A stretch of DNA of 64,000 nt, from the NCBI GenBank assembly GCA_944320555.1, contig CALUHX010000008.1:1-64000 (forward strand), given 5' to 3'. The stretch comes from an uncultured Butyricimonas sp. GTDB taxonomy: Bacteria; Bacteroidota; Bacteroidia; Bacteroidales; Marinifilaceae. The position numbers and the translations under genes were made by a program. The stretch's first letter is position 1. Every line of letters begins with the position of its first letter. The notes below the pieces were generated by a model, which saw only the letters and a program-made list of their open reading frames with translations, made no database searches and had not been told where the DNA came from. This document shows positions 7,491-17,458 of the stretch, one piece after another.

Positions 7491-8492
7491 TCATAGAAGA
7501 AAATCGGAAGCGAGTTCGACGGCCGTGCTGAATGCCTTGTCTTGTCCGGGCACAGTGATGAACAGGTGCACCGCGCCGGGAAACTCTATGCGGGTGAGCC
7601 GCTTTCCTGCTTTTCGGGCGAATTCCTCACCCTGGTCGCACAGGATGTCGCGGCCTGCGGCAATGAGCAGCGCGCGCGGCAGGCGGCCGAGTATGTCGTC
7701 GCCGCAATCGCCCACGCTGATTCGTTTGTCAAGGGGGTCGGCCCCGGCGACGTAGGCATGGTTGAACTCGCACATTAGCTCGGTGTCGAGGCCGAATCCC
7801 GAGCCGTAGCGGTTCCACGACGACGAGCCGTCGTCGTAGGCCTTGGTGACGGGGTAGAAGAGCACCAGCGATTCGATTTTTCCCGCACAGCTGTCAGAAA
7901 GCGATGTGGCAATGGCAAGGTTTCCGCCGGAACTGTCGCCGCCGACCGATATTTTTCCGCGGTCAACGCCGAGCTTGTCGGCATCCGCCCATGCGAAGCC
8001 CACAGCTTTCACACAGTCTTCGAGTCCCGCGGGGAAAGGATGTTCCGGCGCAAGACGGTAGTCCACAGCGAGTACTTTCAGCCGCCCCGATTCCGCCATG
8101 GCGTTGCAAAAGCGGGCGCAACTGTTCAGGCTTCCGAACGTCCAGCCGCCGCCGTGCAAATAAATCAGCAGGGGCAATTTTTTGTTCCCGCAGTCCTTCG
8201 GCTCATACAACCGGAGAGTGGGCGTGAGCATGCGTGTTGTGACTCCGGCGGGAGTGGCCGGAGCCGAGTTCCGTGCTTCTCTCACCGCATTCAAGTCGCC
8301 GCGGTCTCCGTTGACGGCTTTTCTGACGGCCAGTGCCTGACGGTGTTGAAGGTCTGTCGGCATGCCACGCAGGAATGCGTCGGCCTGCTCTTTCATCACG
8401 TTGTTGTCCTCCGGTGAGGGCGTGCGAGTCGCTTGTCCGCCGCACGAAGCCAGTGCGCCGATGATGCCGACCGCCATAAAGAATTTTTTCAT
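7491..8492 (-). CDS. Alpha/beta hydrolase (HSL / hydrolase-fold-3 family) lipoprotein
   Basis: 333 residues. The signal peptide ends in a lipobox (GALASCGG), so it is an envelope-anchored esterase or lipase-like enzyme. The oxyanion-hole motif HGGGW (about residue 122) and nucleophile motif GDSSGGN (about 191) define the hormone-sensitive-lipase family. The acid and His are expected in GRDILCD and PGAVHLF. It is upstream of DPP IV on the same strand, but DPP IV has its own promoter copy. The substrate is unknown; short acyl esters or acetylated glycans are plausible. Confidence 0.85.
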   Translation of the reverse strand: MKKFFMAVGIIGALASCGGQATRTPSPEDNNVMKEQADAFLRGMPTDLQHRQALAVRKAVNGDRGDLNAVREARNSAPATPAGVTTRMLTPTLRLYEPKDCGNKKLPLLIYLHGGGWTFGSLNSCARFCNAMAESGRLKVLAVDYRLAPEHPFPAGLEDCVKAVGFAWADADKLGVDRGKISVGGDSSGGNLAIATSLSDSCAGKIESLVLFYPVTKAYDDGSSSWNRYGSGFGLDTELMCEFNHAYVAGADPLDKRISVGDCGDDILGRLPRALLIAAGRDILCDQGEEFARKAGKRLTRIEFPGAVHLFITVPGQDKAFSTAVELASDFLL

Positions 8493-8523
8493 GTCTTTCC
8501 GTTGAATTGAATTAAGTTTCCGC

Positions 8524-8548
8524 CAAAAGTAGGAAATTATTACCTTTG
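8524..8548. promoter_or_regulatory. Overlapping divergent promoters (hydrolase and rimO)
   Basis: Minus-strand -7 TACTTTTG (8531-8524) serves the hydrolase. Plus-strand -7 TACCTTTG (8541-8548), with a TTTC 23-24 bases upstream, serves rimO, 20 bases before its ATG. Confidence 0.65.
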
Positions 8549-8567
8549 CCCCAAATTATTAGGGTAT

Positions 8568-9854
8568 ATGAAAAAAGTGAATGTTATCAGTCTGGGGTGT
8601 TCGAAGAATCTGGTCGACACGGAGTTGTTAATGAGACAATTGGAGAAGGCCGGATATGTCGTGGAGTTGGACGGGGAGAATTCGGAGGCCAAAATAGTGG
8701 TGGTCAACACGTGCGGCTTTATCGGTGACGCAAAGGAGGAGTCGGTGAACACGATTCTAGAACAAGTGGAGCGCAAGAGCAGGGGAGAGGTGGACAAGAT
8801 TTTCGTGATGGGTTGCCTGTCGCAGCGTTACGGAGAGGAATTGCGTCGGGAAATCCCGGAAGTGGACGCTTATTTCGGGAAGTTCGACTGGCAAGGGATT
8901 TTGTCCCGCTTGGGCAAGAAATATGACGAAGAGTGCCGCCACGAGCGTCATTTGACAACCCCCGGGCATTACGCCTATTTGAAAATCGCCGAGGGATGCA
9001 ACCGGGGATGTTCCTATTGCGCCATCCCAATCATGACGGGGCGTTACGTGTCGCGCCCGTTGGAGGAGATTGTGGAGGAGGCGAGGCATTTGGCGGGAGT
9101 GGGAGTGAAGGAGTTGTTGGTGCTGGCTCAAGACATCACATATTATGGCATGGATTTGTACAAAAAGAATCGATTGGCAGACTTGGTGAATAAACTGGCG
9201 GACATAGAGGGGGTGGAGTGGATAAAGCTGCACTACGCCTATCCGACGGATTTCCCGGTGGAGGTACTGGACGTGATGCGGGAGCGTCCGAACGTGTGCA
9301 AGTATCTCGACATCGCCTTGCAGCATTGTAGCGACCACATGCTGAAACTGATGCGAAGGGGCATCACCAAGCAAGAGACCGTGGATCTGCTGCGTCTGAT
9401 TCGGGAGAGGGTGCCGGGAATCGCCTTGCGGACTACCCTCATGGTGGGACATCCCGGCGAGACGGAGGAGGACTTCGCCGAGTTGATGGATTTCGTGCGC
9501 GAGATGAAATTCGAGCGGCTGGGCGTGTTCCCGTATTCCCACGAGGAGGACACGTATTGCGACAAACATTACCGGGACGACGTGCCGGAAGAGGTGAAAC
9601 AGCGGCGGGCGGAGGCCGTGATGGAGTGTCAACGGGAGGTGTCGGCCCGTTTGAACGAGGTGCGGATTGGCCAGACGGTACGAGTGTTGGTGGACCGCAT
9701 GGAAGGAGAGTATTACGTGGGCCGCACGGAGCACGACTCTCCCGAGGTGGACCCCGAGGTCTTCATCGCCACGGAACGGGAGTTGCTCACCGGCAATTTC
9801 TACGATGTCCGCATCACGGGGGCGGACGATTATGACCTTTACGCCTCTTATTGA
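8568..9854 (+). CDS. rimO: Ribosomal protein S12 methylthiotransferase RimO
   Basis: 428 residues, full length. A radical-SAM enzyme that adds a methylthio group to the conserved aspartate of S12. The N-terminal UPF0004 domain has three cluster cysteines (SLGCSKN C11, NTCGF C49, MGCLSQR C83). The radical-SAM CxxxCxxC is at C144-C148-C151 (EGCNRGCSYCAIP). A C-terminal TRAM domain is present. LGCSKNLVD and GCNRGCSYCAIP favour RimO over the paralogue MiaB. Confidence 0.95.
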   Translation: MKKVNVISLGCSKNLVDTELLMRQLEKAGYVVELDGENSEAKIVVVNTCGFIGDAKEESVNTILEQVERKSRGEVDKIFVMGCLSQRYGEELRREIPEVDAYFGKFDWQGILSRLGKKYDEECRHERHLTTPGHYAYLKIAEGCNRGCSYCAIPIMTGRYVSRPLEEIVEEARHLAGVGVKELLVLAQDITYYGMDLYKKNRLADLVNKLADIEGVEWIKLHYAYPTDFPVEVLDVMRERPNVCKYLDIALQHCSDHMLKLMRRGITKQETVDLLRLIRERVPGIALRTTLMVGHPGETEEDFAELMDFVREMKFERLGVFPYSHEEDTYCDKHYRDDVPEEVKQRRAEAVMECQREVSARLNEVRIGQTVRVLVDRMEGEYYVGRTEHDSPEVDPEVFIATERELLTGNFYDVRITGADDYDLYASY

Positions 9855-9912
9855 TCCGGGTGAAAAATAGTGACACAATCGTTGCAAGTTTGATTTTTTT
9901 ATTTATAACTTT

Positions 9913-9952
9913 AACTCGTCGGGAAATTTGTTTTCCGGCGAGTTCTTTTTTT
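9913..9952 (+). terminator. Intrinsic terminator after rimO
   Basis: Stem AACTCGTCGGGAAA pairs with TTTTCCGGCGAGTT (two G-T pairs), followed by CTTTTTTT. Confidence 0.8.
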
Positions 9953-9973
9953 ATTGACCTAAATTATTAATAC

Positions 9974-12148
9974 ATGCAAAACAATCTATTTTGGATAGTG
10001 CCCGTGTGCGCTGTCATAGCTTTGTGCTTTGCCAGAATCTTTTTTAAGACCATGATGAAAGAGTCGGAGGGAACCGACTTGATGAAACGGATTGCCAGCC
10101 ATGTCCGTAGCGGGGCAATGGCTTATTTGCGCCAGCAGTACCGCGTGGTGGGGATGGTGTTCCTCGTGCTGTGCGTCTTGTTCGCCTGGATGGCTTACGG
10201 GCCTGGATTGCAAAACGGCTGGGTGTGGTTCGCTTTCCTGACGGGAGGTTTTTTCTCCGGCTTGGCCGGGTATATCGGCATGAAGACGGCTACTTACGCT
10301 TCGGCGAGAACGGCCAATGCCGCCCGCCGCAGTTTGAACGACGGACTGAAGGTGGCTTTCCGCTCCGGGGCCGTGATGGGATTGGTGGTCGTGGGACTGG
10401 CGCTGCTTGACATTTCGCTGTGGTGGTTGGTGTTGAACGTGTTCGTGGATGAGCCGAACGCCGCCGAGAAGACCATTATGATTACGACGACCATGCTGAC
10501 TTTCGGTATGGGGGCTTCCACTCAAGCACTCTTTGCCCGTGTGGGAGGAGGCATTTTCACGAAGGCGGCCGACGTGGGAGCCGACCTCGTCGGGAAGGTG
10601 GAGGCCGGGATTCCGGAGGACGACCCCCGCAATCCCGCCACGATTGCCGACAACGTGGGCGACAATGTGGGTGACGTGGCCGGCATGGGCGCGGATTTGT
10701 ACGAGTCGTATTGCGGGGCCATTCTTTCGACAGCGGCGCTGGGTGCCGCAGCGTTTCGGATGTCGCCGGATGTCCAGTTGAATGCTGTCCTGGCGCCGAT
10801 GTTGATTGCCGCCTTCGGCATAGTTCTTTCGCTGCTTGGCATATTCATGGTGCGCACAAAGGAGGGGGCATCGCAGCAGCAGTTGCTCCGCACGTTGGAC
10901 AAGGGCATTAATCTCAGTTCCGTCTTGATTATTGTCGCCAGTTTCCTTGTGATACATTTGTTGGATTTGAGCTATTGGATTTGTGGTTCCGTAATCGTGG
11001 GCTTGTTGACGGGAATCGTCATAGGGAAGGCCACAGAGTATTACACCTCGCACGCCTATAAACCCACGCGTGACATCGCGAAAAGCGCGGAGACAGGGCC
11101 CGCCACCGTCATCATCAAGGGTATAGGTACGGGTATGATTTCCACCGCCGTTCCCGTTTTCGCCATTGTGGTGGGAATCATTCTCTCGTTCCTTTTTGCC
11201 GCAGGGTTTGATTTTTCCAATGTGTCTATGGGCCTCTATGGAGTGGGTATAGCCGCCGTTGGCATGCTCTCCACGCTTGGAATCACTTTGGCCACTGACG
11301 CTTACGGTCCGATAGCCGACAACGCAGGGGGCAATGCCGAGATGAGCAAGTTAGGCGAGGAAGTGCGCCAGCGCACCGACGCGCTTGACGCTTTAGGCAA
11401 CACCACTGCGGCTACCGGCAAAGGTTTCGCCATCGGCTCCGCCGCTTTGACCGGTCTTGCCTTGATTGCTTCCTACGTCGAAGAAATCAAAATAGGATTG
11501 AGCCGCGCAGGCGAGACTGTGTTGACCGTCGGTGAGAGAATTGTCAACACCACGGAAGCGACATTGACGGACTTCATGACTTACTACGACGTGACACTGA
11601 TGAACCCCAAGGTTTTGGCCGGCATTTTTATAGGCTCGATGATGGCTTTCGTGTTCTGCGGACTGACCATGAACGCCGTGGGCCGCGCCGCCCAAAAAAT
11701 GGTGAACGAGGTGCGACGCCAGTTCCGTGAAATCAAAGGTATCCTGACGGGGATCGCCGAGCCGGACTATGCCCGTTGCGTGGAAATATCCACCAAAGGC
11801 GCCCAACGGGAGATGGTGTTCCCGTCGCTTTTGGCGATAATCGTTCCCATTGCCGTCGGTTTCATATTCGGCGTGGCCGGAGTGATTGGTCTGCTCGCCG
11901 GGGGACTTGGCTCCGGTTTCGTGCTTGCCATATTCATGGCCAATTCCGGCGGGGCTTGGGACAACGCCAAAAAATATATTGAGGAAGGCAATCTCGGCGG
12001 CAAAGGCTCCGCCAATCACAAGGCCACCGTCATCGGCGACACCGTGGGCGACCCCTTCAAGGATACCTCCGGCCCCAGCCTCAACATTTTGATTAAATTG
12101 ATGAGCATGGTGGCCATCGTCATGGCCGGCGTGACATGCGTGTTATAA
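9974..12148 (+). CDS. hppA: K+-stimulated membrane-bound pyrophosphatase (ion pump)
   Basis: 724 residues, about 16 membrane helices. It couples hydrolysis of cytosolic pyrophosphate to Na+ and/or H+ export. Substrate-site acidic motifs are in [20 protein letters not shown] (about residues 213-232) and in the late segment [16 protein letters not shown]. The segment [16 protein letters not shown] has Ala where K+-independent enzymes have Lys, so this is the K+-dependent class. Members in Bacteroides can pump both Na+ and H+ (known of the family); which ion moves here cannot be read from sequence. It sits nine bases before the GH92 gene, an odd partner. Confidence 0.93.
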   Translation: MQNNLFWIVPVCAVIALCFARIFFKTMMKESEGTDLMKRIASHVRSGAMAYLRQQYRVVGMVFLVLCVLFAWMAYGPGLQNGWVWFAFLTGGFFSGLAGYIGMKTATYASARTANAARRSLNDGLKVAFRSGAVMGLVVVGLALLDISLWWLVLNVFVDEPNAAEKTIMITTTMLTFGMGASTQALFARVGGGIFTKAADVGADLVGKVEAGIPEDDPRNPATIADNVGDNVGDVAGMGADLYESYCGAILSTAALGAAAFRMSPDVQLNAVLAPMLIAAFGIVLSLLGIFMVRTKEGASQQQLLRTLDKGINLSSVLIIVASFLVIHLLDLSYWICGSVIVGLLTGIVIGKATEYYTSHAYKPTRDIAKSAETGPATVIIKGIGTGMISTAVPVFAIVVGIILSFLFAAGFDFSNVSMGLYGVGIAAVGMLSTLGITLATDAYGPIADNAGGNAEMSKLGEEVRQRTDALDALGNTTAATGKGFAIGSAALTGLALIASYVEEIKIGLSRAGETVLTVGERIVNTTEATLTDFMTYYDVTLMNPKVLAGIFIGSMMAFVFCGLTMNAVGRAAQKMVNEVRRQFREIKGILTGIAEPDYARCVEISTKGAQREMVFPSLLAIIVPIAVGFIFGVAGVIGLLAGGLGSGFVLAIFMANSGGAWDNAKKYIEEGNLGGKGSANHKATVIGDTVGDPFKDTSGPSLNILIKLMSMVAIVMAGVTCVL

Positions 12149-12157
12149 AATATAAAC

Positions 12158-14515
12158 ATGAAAAATATGACGATTATTACAAAGCTATTGATGAGTACCA
12201 TGTTGTTACTTTGCAGTCTTTCTTGCGCTATGACGCAAGAAAGACTGGTTATGGACTATGTGAATCCTATTATCGGCACGAACGGAATGGGGCATACGTT
12301 CCCTGGCGTATGCGTTCCATTCGGACTCGTGCAATTAAGCCCCGACACAGACACTATTCCCCACAACGTGGACGGTGTTTACCAAAAGAACGTCTATGAG
12401 TATTGTGCAGGCTATCAATACAAGGATAAAACCATTGTCGGATTCAGCCACACCCACCTTAGCGGCACGGGGCATTCCGATTTGGGCGATATTCTATTAA
12501 TGCCAATGACGGGCAAGGTGAAGTTAAACCCCGGACGGGCAGAACATACGGAAGAAGGGTATCGTTCTCGATTTAATCATGACACGGAGAAGACTGCTCC
12601 TGGATATTATGAGGTCATGTTGGAGGATTATGGTATCAGGGTGCAACTAACGGCCACCCAACGCACTGGAATCCATAAGTACACATTCCCAAAAGGAGAG
12701 AAGGGACATTTGATATTGGATTTGGTGCACAGCATTTATAACTATGACGGGAAAGTGCTTTGGGCCAATCTTTGCGTGAAAAACGACACATTGCTGACAG
12801 GATATCGTATTACCAATGGATGGGCAAGGACTAACTATACTTACTTTGCCATTTCCCTTTCACAACCGATTAAAAGCTATGGTTATGTGGACAAAGAGAA
12901 AGTCCTCTACGATGGATTCTGGAGACGTTTCGATTTGAATCATAGTTTTCCGGAAATGGCTGGGCGAAAGATCGTCGCCTATTTCGATTTTGACATTTCC
13001 CAAAATACAGAATTGGTGGTGAAGGTCGCCCTTTCGGCTGTCAGCACGGATGGGGCCATCAAAAACCTACAAGCCGAAGCAGCAGGAAAGACGTTCGAAC
13101 AATTGGTGGAAGAAGCACAAGCGACCTGGAACAAGGAACTGTCTCTTTTTGAGATAGAAGGAAGCGAGGATCAAAAAGCAATGTTCTACACCTCGCTTTA
13201 TCACACGATGATCAACCCTTCGGTGTACATGGATGTGGATGGGAATTATCGGGGTGTGGACCATCAAGTGCATCAAGCAGACGGTTTCACTAATTATACG
13301 ATATTCTCGCTGTGGGATACTTATCGGGCGGAACACCCATTGTTAAATTTACTGAAACCCGACCGCAACGCCGACATGGTGGAGTCCATGATTAAACACG
13401 AACAACAAAGCGTGCACGGGATGCTGCCGGTGTGGAGCCTAATGGGGAACGAGAACTGGTGCATGAGCGGCTACCATGCCGTGTCGGTGTTGGCTGACGC
13501 AATCGCCAAAGCAATCTATCCGAATGTTAGCGATGCTTTGGCGGCTATGGTCAGTACTTCCACGGTGACCTACTACGAAGGGCTGTCCGACTATATGAGC
13601 TTGGGGTACGTTCCCATGGACAAAAGCGGCACAGCCGCCTCGTCGACCTTGGAATATGCCTATGACGATTGGACTGTCTATCAAACAGCATTAGAGGCGG
13701 GAGAGCGGGAAATTGCGGAAACTTACAGAAAACGGGCCTTGAATTACCGCAACATTTATGATGCTTCCATTGGATTTGCTCGTCCCCGCCTCAGAGATGG
13801 CTCTTTCAAGGAGAATTTCGACGTGTTACAAACTTATGGCGAAGGATTCATCGAAGGCAATTCCTGGAATTTCTCGTTTCATGTTCCCCATGATGTGTTA
13901 GGTTTAATAGACTTAATGGGAGGAGACAAAACATTTGTCGAAAAATTGGACAAATTATTCACAATGGATTTGCCGAAGGTCTATTACGAACACAACGAGG
14001 ACATCACGGAGGAGTGCCTCGTAGGCGGCTATGTGCACGGGAATGAACCGAGCCACCATATACCTTATCTTTATGCATGGACTTCCCAGCCTTGGAAGAC
14101 GCAACATTGGGTCCGAGAGATATTGAATAGAATGTACCGGAACGACATCAATGGCTTAGGGGGTAATGACGATTGCGGACAAATGTCCGCATGGTACATC
14201 TTTTCGGTCATCGGATTTTATCCAGTATGTCCCGGCACGGATCAATATGTGTTGGGTGCGCCCTATCTACCCTATCTGAAATTAACATTGCCGAATGGAA
14301 ACATATTGGAAATCAAGGCTCCCAAAGTGAGTGATAAAAATCGTTACGTGCGATCGTTGAAATTGAATGGTAAAATCTATGGCAAAATGTACGTCACGCA
14401 TCAGGATATTTTAAAAGGAGGCGTTTGGGAATTCGATATGTCGGCATCTCCGAACAAGCAGAGAGGCACGAAAATTACGGATAAGCCCTATTCGCTAACA
14501 GGCGGAAACGAATGA
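12158..14515 (+). CDS. Glycoside hydrolase family 92 exo-alpha-mannosidase
   Basis: 785 residues with an N-terminal signal peptide ([13 protein letters not shown]; a Cys could be lipidated). GH92 enzymes are Ca2+-dependent inverting exo-mannosidases that trim alpha-mannose from N-glycans or yeast mannan. Family hallmarks are [17 protein letters not shown] near residue 35, the [15 protein letters not shown] stretch near 97, [13 protein letters not shown] near 625 and [13 protein letters not shown] near 667. Length is normal. Codon use looks more AT-rich than the surrounding genes, a hint of separate origin. Linkage specificity (often alpha-1,2) is not assignable. No SusC/SusD pair is nearby. 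Confidence 0.92.
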   Translation: MKNMTIITKLLMSTMLLLCSLSCAMTQERLVMDYVNPIIGTNGMGHTFPGVCVPFGLVQLSPDTDTIPHNVDGVYQKNVYEYCAGYQYKDKTIVGFSHTHLSGTGHSDLGDILLMPMTGKVKLNPGRAEHTEEGYRSRFNHDTEKTAPGYYEVMLEDYGIRVQLTATQRTGIHKYTFPKGEKGHLILDLVHSIYNYDGKVLWANLCVKNDTLLTGYRITNGWARTNYTYFAISLSQPIKSYGYVDKEKVLYDGFWRRFDLNHSFPEMAGRKIVAYFDFDISQNTELVVKVALSAVSTDGAIKNLQAEAAGKTFEQLVEEAQATWNKELSLFEIEGSEDQKAMFYTSLYHTMINPSVYMDVDGNYRGVDHQVHQADGFTNYTIFSLWDTYRAEHPLLNLLKPDRNADMVESMIKHEQQSVHGMLPVWSLMGNENWCMSGYHAVSVLADAIAKAIYPNVSDALAAMVSTSTVTYYEGLSDYMSLGYVPMDKSGTAASSTLEYAYDDWTVYQTALEAGEREIAETYRKRALNYRNIYDASIGFARPRLRDGSFKENFDVLQTYGEGFIEGNSWNFSFHVPHDVLGLIDLMGGDKTFVEKLDKLFTMDLPKVYYEHNEDITEECLVGGYVHGNEPSHHIPYLYAWTSQPWKTQHWVREILNRMYRNDINGLGGNDDCGQMSAWYIFSVIGFYPVCPGTDQYVLGAPYLPYLKLTLPNGNILEIKAPKVSDKNRYVRSLKLNGKIYGKMYVTHQDILKGGVWEFDMSASPNKQRGTKITDKPYSLTGGNE

Positions 14516-14518
14516 CAG

Positions 14519-14558
14519 AAATATAAATAGGCCGACGGAAAACGGCCTATTTATATTT
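14519..14558. terminator. Bidirectional terminator between GH92 and guaA
   Basis: A perfect 16-bp stem (AAATATAAATAGGCCG with CGGCCTATTTATATTT), an 8-base loop and a T-rich tail, between convergent genes. Confidence 0.85.
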
Positions 14559-14569
14559 TCTCTTATTGC

Positions 14570-16099
14570 TTACTCCCACTCGATTGTGGCGGGCGGCTTG
14601 GAACTGATGTCGTAAACCACGCGGTTGATACCCCGCACATTGTTGATGATGCGGTTCGACACGCGGGCGAGGAACTCATAGGGGAGATGGCACCAGTCGG
14701 CCGTCATTCCATCCGTCGATTCCACGGCGCGCAAAGCCACCACGCTCTCGTACGTCCGCTCGTCGCCCATCACGCCCACGCTCTTGACGGGCAGCAGGAT
14801 TGTTCCCGCCTGCCACACTTTGTCGTACAACCCTTCCTCTTGAAGCATGGAGATATAGATGGCATCCGCCTCTTGCAATAACCGTACTTTCTCTTTCGTG
14901 ATTTCGCCTAAAATGCGGATGGCCAACCCCGGTCCCGGGAAAGGATGGCGCTTCAGGAACTTGTCCGCCAATCCTAGGCTCCGTCCCACGCGGCGCACCT
15001 CGTCCTTGAATAACAGACGCAGCGGTTCCACCACTTTCAATTTCATATAATCGGGCAATCCCCCCACGTTGTGGTGTGACTTGATAGTTTGAGATGGCCC
15101 GTTTACCGATGACGATTCAATCACGTCCGGATAAATAGTTCCTTGTCCCAACCACTTGGCGTCCTTTACTTTCTTGGCCTCGCCGTCGAACACATCGATG
15201 AACGTCGTTCCGATAATTTTCCGTTTTCGTTCCGGTTCCTCCACTCCCGCCAACCGCGAGAGAAACAGATCTCCGGCATCCACTCCCACCACGTTCAACC
15301 CCAATTCCTTATAATTTTCCATAACGGTTTTGAACTCGTCCTTGCGCAGCAAACCGTTGTCCACGAAAATACAAGTCAAGCGATTCCCCACCGCACGATG
15401 CAGCAGCATGGCGGCAACCGTCGAATCCACGCCACCGGACAAACCAAGAATCACCCGGTCGTCGCCCAATTTCTCGCGCAGCTCGCTCACCGTCGTTTCA
15501 ATGAACGAGTCTGGAGTCCAATCCTGCCGGCAGCCGCAGATATCCACCACGAAATTGCGCAACAATGTCGTTCCCTCCGTGCTATGGTATACTTCCGGAT
15601 GGAACTGAATGCCGAAAGTCTCCTCGCCAATCATCTCGTAAGCGGCGTTCTTCACGTCGGCGGTGCTCGCCAACACAACGCTGTCCTTCGGCAAACGCTC
15701 GATGGTGTCACCGTGCGACATCCACACTTGGGAATGCTGGCTGATATCCTTGAACAATCGACAGTCGGGATTCACGTACGCAAGGTGGGCGCGTCCGTAC
15801 TCCCGCTTGTTCGACGCTTTCACCTCGCCCCCGAAATGCTGTGCCAGATACTGCGCTCCGTAGCACACGCCCAACAGCGGCAGTTTTCCTTTGATTGCCG
15901 ACAAGTCCGGCTGGGGGGCCTTCTCGTCCCGCACCGAAAAGGGGCTGCCCGAAAGAATCACGCCCCGCACGCTTGCGTCCGGCGACGGGAAACGGTTGTA
16001 AGGATAAATCTCGCAATATACGTTTAACTCTCTCACGCGCCGCGCTATCAGTTGCGTGTATTGCGAACCGAAATCAAGTATAAGAATTTTTTCCTGCAT
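14570..16099 (-). CDS. guaA: GMP synthase (glutamine-hydrolysing)
   Basis: 509 residues from ATG 16099; the longer upstream frame lacks family similarity. It converts XMP to GMP with glutamine and ATP. The class I amidotransferase half has the nucleophile in [11 protein letters not shown] (about residue 78) and the His/Glu pair in FHPEVYHS. The ATP-pyrophosphatase P-loop is [13 protein letters not shown] (about 226). The C-terminal dimerisation domain ends PPATIEWE. All key residues are present. Confidence 0.96.
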   Translation of the reverse strand: MQEKILILDFGSQYTQLIARRVRELNVYCEIYPYNRFPSPDASVRGVILSGSPFSVRDEKAPQPDLSAIKGKLPLLGVCYGAQYLAQHFGGEVKASNKREYGRAHLAYVNPDCRLFKDISQHSQVWMSHGDTIERLPKDSVVLASTADVKNAAYEMIGEETFGIQFHPEVYHSTEGTTLLRNFVVDICGCRQDWTPDSFIETTVSELREKLGDDRVILGLSGGVDSTVAAMLLHRAVGNRLTCIFVDNGLLRKDEFKTVMENYKELGLNVVGVDAGDLFLSRLAGVEEPERKRKIIGTTFIDVFDGEAKKVKDAKWLGQGTIYPDVIESSSVNGPSQTIKSHHNVGGLPDYMKLKVVEPLRLLFKDEVRRVGRSLGLADKFLKRHPFPGPGLAIRILGEITKEKVRLLQEADAIYISMLQEEGLYDKVWQAGTILLPVKSVGVMGDERTYESVVALRAVESTDGMTADWCHLPYEFLARVSNRIINNVRGINRVVYDISSKPPATIEWE

Positions 16100-16193
16100 C
16101 TGTACTAATTTTGATTCATTCGCGAAGATACGACATAATTTGATTCCCGCCTCTTTTGCGGCGCATAAACTTCGCCTCCTTCCACTGCGGTTC

Positions 16194-16892
16194 TCATGCG
16201 TGCAGCACGAAAATGGCGGGCCGCTTGTGGAGGTCCGGCTTCTCGTTCCGCCACTCCTTGATTGTCTTCGTGCGTATCCATTCCTCCGGTGTCGTGATGT
16301 CTCGGGCAATGGTCAACCGCGTTGTGGATTGCAGTGTCGCCGTCATCTCCTCGAATAGTTGCGTGTTGCGGTAAGGTGTCTCGATAAATATCTGCGTCCG
16401 GTCCTCTGCGGCCGACTGCCGTTCGAAGGCTCGCAGTGTTCTCGTTCGTTCTGCCCGATTCACCGGTAAATAGCCGTTGAACGAGAAACGCTGCCCCGTA
16501 GACCCCGAGGCCATCAGTGCCAGCAATATCGACGAGGGTCCCACCAGCGGCACCACCTCTGCGCCCCGCCTGTGGGCCAAGGCTGCCAGTTCCGCTCCCG
16601 GGTCGGCGATTCCCGGACACCCCGCTTCCGAGATGACCCCCACGTCCTCTTTCTCCAGATAGGAGAGAATGGCTTCCACCTCTCGTTCGTCCGAATGCTC
16701 GTTCAAGTCCAAAAACGTCAGTCCGTCAATTGCTATCTCCCGGTCCAGCCGTTTCAGGAAACGCCTTGTGTTTTTTGCGTTCTCCGTGGCGAACACCCGG
16801 ATGCCTTTGATTCTTTCCACCACTCCTGCCGGCAATACATTTTCCACTGGCCCGTCACCCAACATGTTTGGCAACAAATACAACTTTCCCAT
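16194..16892 (-). CDS. SAM-dependent methyltransferase of the tetrapyrrole-methylase (RsmI-like) fold
   Basis: 232 residues from ATG 16892 ([12 protein letters not shown]). It contains the SAM-binding pieces [19 protein letters not shown] and [14 protein letters not shown]. This is the RsmI/Cbi fold (PF00590). The N-terminus PNMLG and overall divergence mark a Bacteroidota paralogue often seen beside the true RsmI, so methylation of 16S C1402 should not be assumed. It lies 94 bp upstream of guaA on the same strand. An rRNA or small-molecule target is possible. Confidence 0.8.
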   Translation of the reverse strand: MGKLYLLPNMLGDGPVENVLPAGVVERIKGIRVFATENAKNTRRFLKRLDREIAIDGLTFLDLNEHSDEREVEAILSYLEKEDVGVISEAGCPGIADPGAELAALAHRRGAEVVPLVGPSSILLALMASGSTGQRFSFNGYLPVNRAERTRTLRAFERQSAAEDRTQIFIETPYRNTQLFEEMTATLQSTTRLTIARDITTPEEWIRTKTIKEWRNEKPDLHKRPAIFVLHA

Positions 16893-17049
16893 TTTTGTCC
16901 TTTTTTTGTGAAGGTTGACCAACACATCCGTCCCTCTCTGATCTCTTTATACGGCTTTATTTAAAGCCATAACTCCTCACGTCCGAGGAACGTCCCTCGT
17001 CGTTTCCTTCTCTTTTTATGATTGCTGGCGCAAAGATATGCGAAATTCC

Positions 17050-17259
17050 TCAAACTGTCCCGTCGTCCGCATTTTTTATTCCCTTCCCATTTTCCCATTC
17101 CTCGCATATCTCCTTCCACTTTTCCCGTCCCTTCTCTTGTTCCTTGCGCCGCTTCCTATGCCATTCTTTCATTTTTTGTTTTTCTTTCAAGATTTCTCGC
17201 GCCTTGACGATGGCAACCAGCACGACAAAAATCACCGCGGCCGCGAAAACCAATTCCAT
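17050..17259 (-). CDS. Small single-pass membrane protein with basic/acidic coiled tail
   Basis: 69 residues from ATG 17259 (MELVFAAAVIFVVLVAIVKA); an alternative start at 17286 adds 9. One N-terminal membrane helix (residues 2-18) is followed by a highly charged helical tail (KEKQKMKEWHRKRRKEQEKG, then REKWKEICEEWENGKG). A good promoter stands upstream. No family recognised. The composition suggests a real small membrane protein rather than chance. Confidence 0.5.
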   Translation of the reverse strand: MELVFAAAVIFVVLVAIVKAREILKEKQKMKEWHRKRRKEQEKGREKWKEICEEWENGKGIKNADDGTV

Positions 17260-17329
17260 ATCAGTATGTTTTATATTAATAAGCAACCTTTTTCAGTTCA
17301 TAAGCCGGATAATGAACATTATTATGGCA

Positions 17330-17337
17330 CAAATATA
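17330..17337 (-). promoter_or_regulatory. -7 box for the small membrane protein
   Basis: Minus strand TATATTTG, about 70 bases before ATG 17259. Confidence 0.45.
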
Positions 17338-17409
17338 AAGAATTTACTCTATTAGGTAAAAATATTATTACAAAATATGCGGACAAGTCTTGTTTTGAGG
17401 GGAAAACGA

Positions 17410-17438
17410 AAAGGAGGTGTCCGTGCGACACCTCCTTT
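17410..17438 (-). terminator. Terminator of the hutI-ftcD unit
   Basis: A perfect 12-bp stem, AAAGGAGGTGTC with GACACCTCCTTT, followed on the minus strand by TTCGTTTTCC, 20 bases after ftcD. Confidence 0.75.
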
Positions 17439-17458
17439 CGTGTGTGGGAATCGTGGAA

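Noticed and set aside
7353-7494. 47-residue N-terminal extension of DPP IV
   Set aside because: The signal peptide begins at the Met at 7353, and the extension covers the promoter segment shared with the hydrolase gene.
16099-16309. 70-residue N-terminal extension of GuaA
   Set aside because: Arg/Ser-rich translation without similarity; it overlaps the end of the methyltransferase gene. [15 protein letters not shown] is the standard GuaA start.
16953-16968. Hairpin GGCTTTATTTAAAGCC as a terminator
   Set aside because: Stem is short and AT-rich with no T tract on either side, and no gene ends there.
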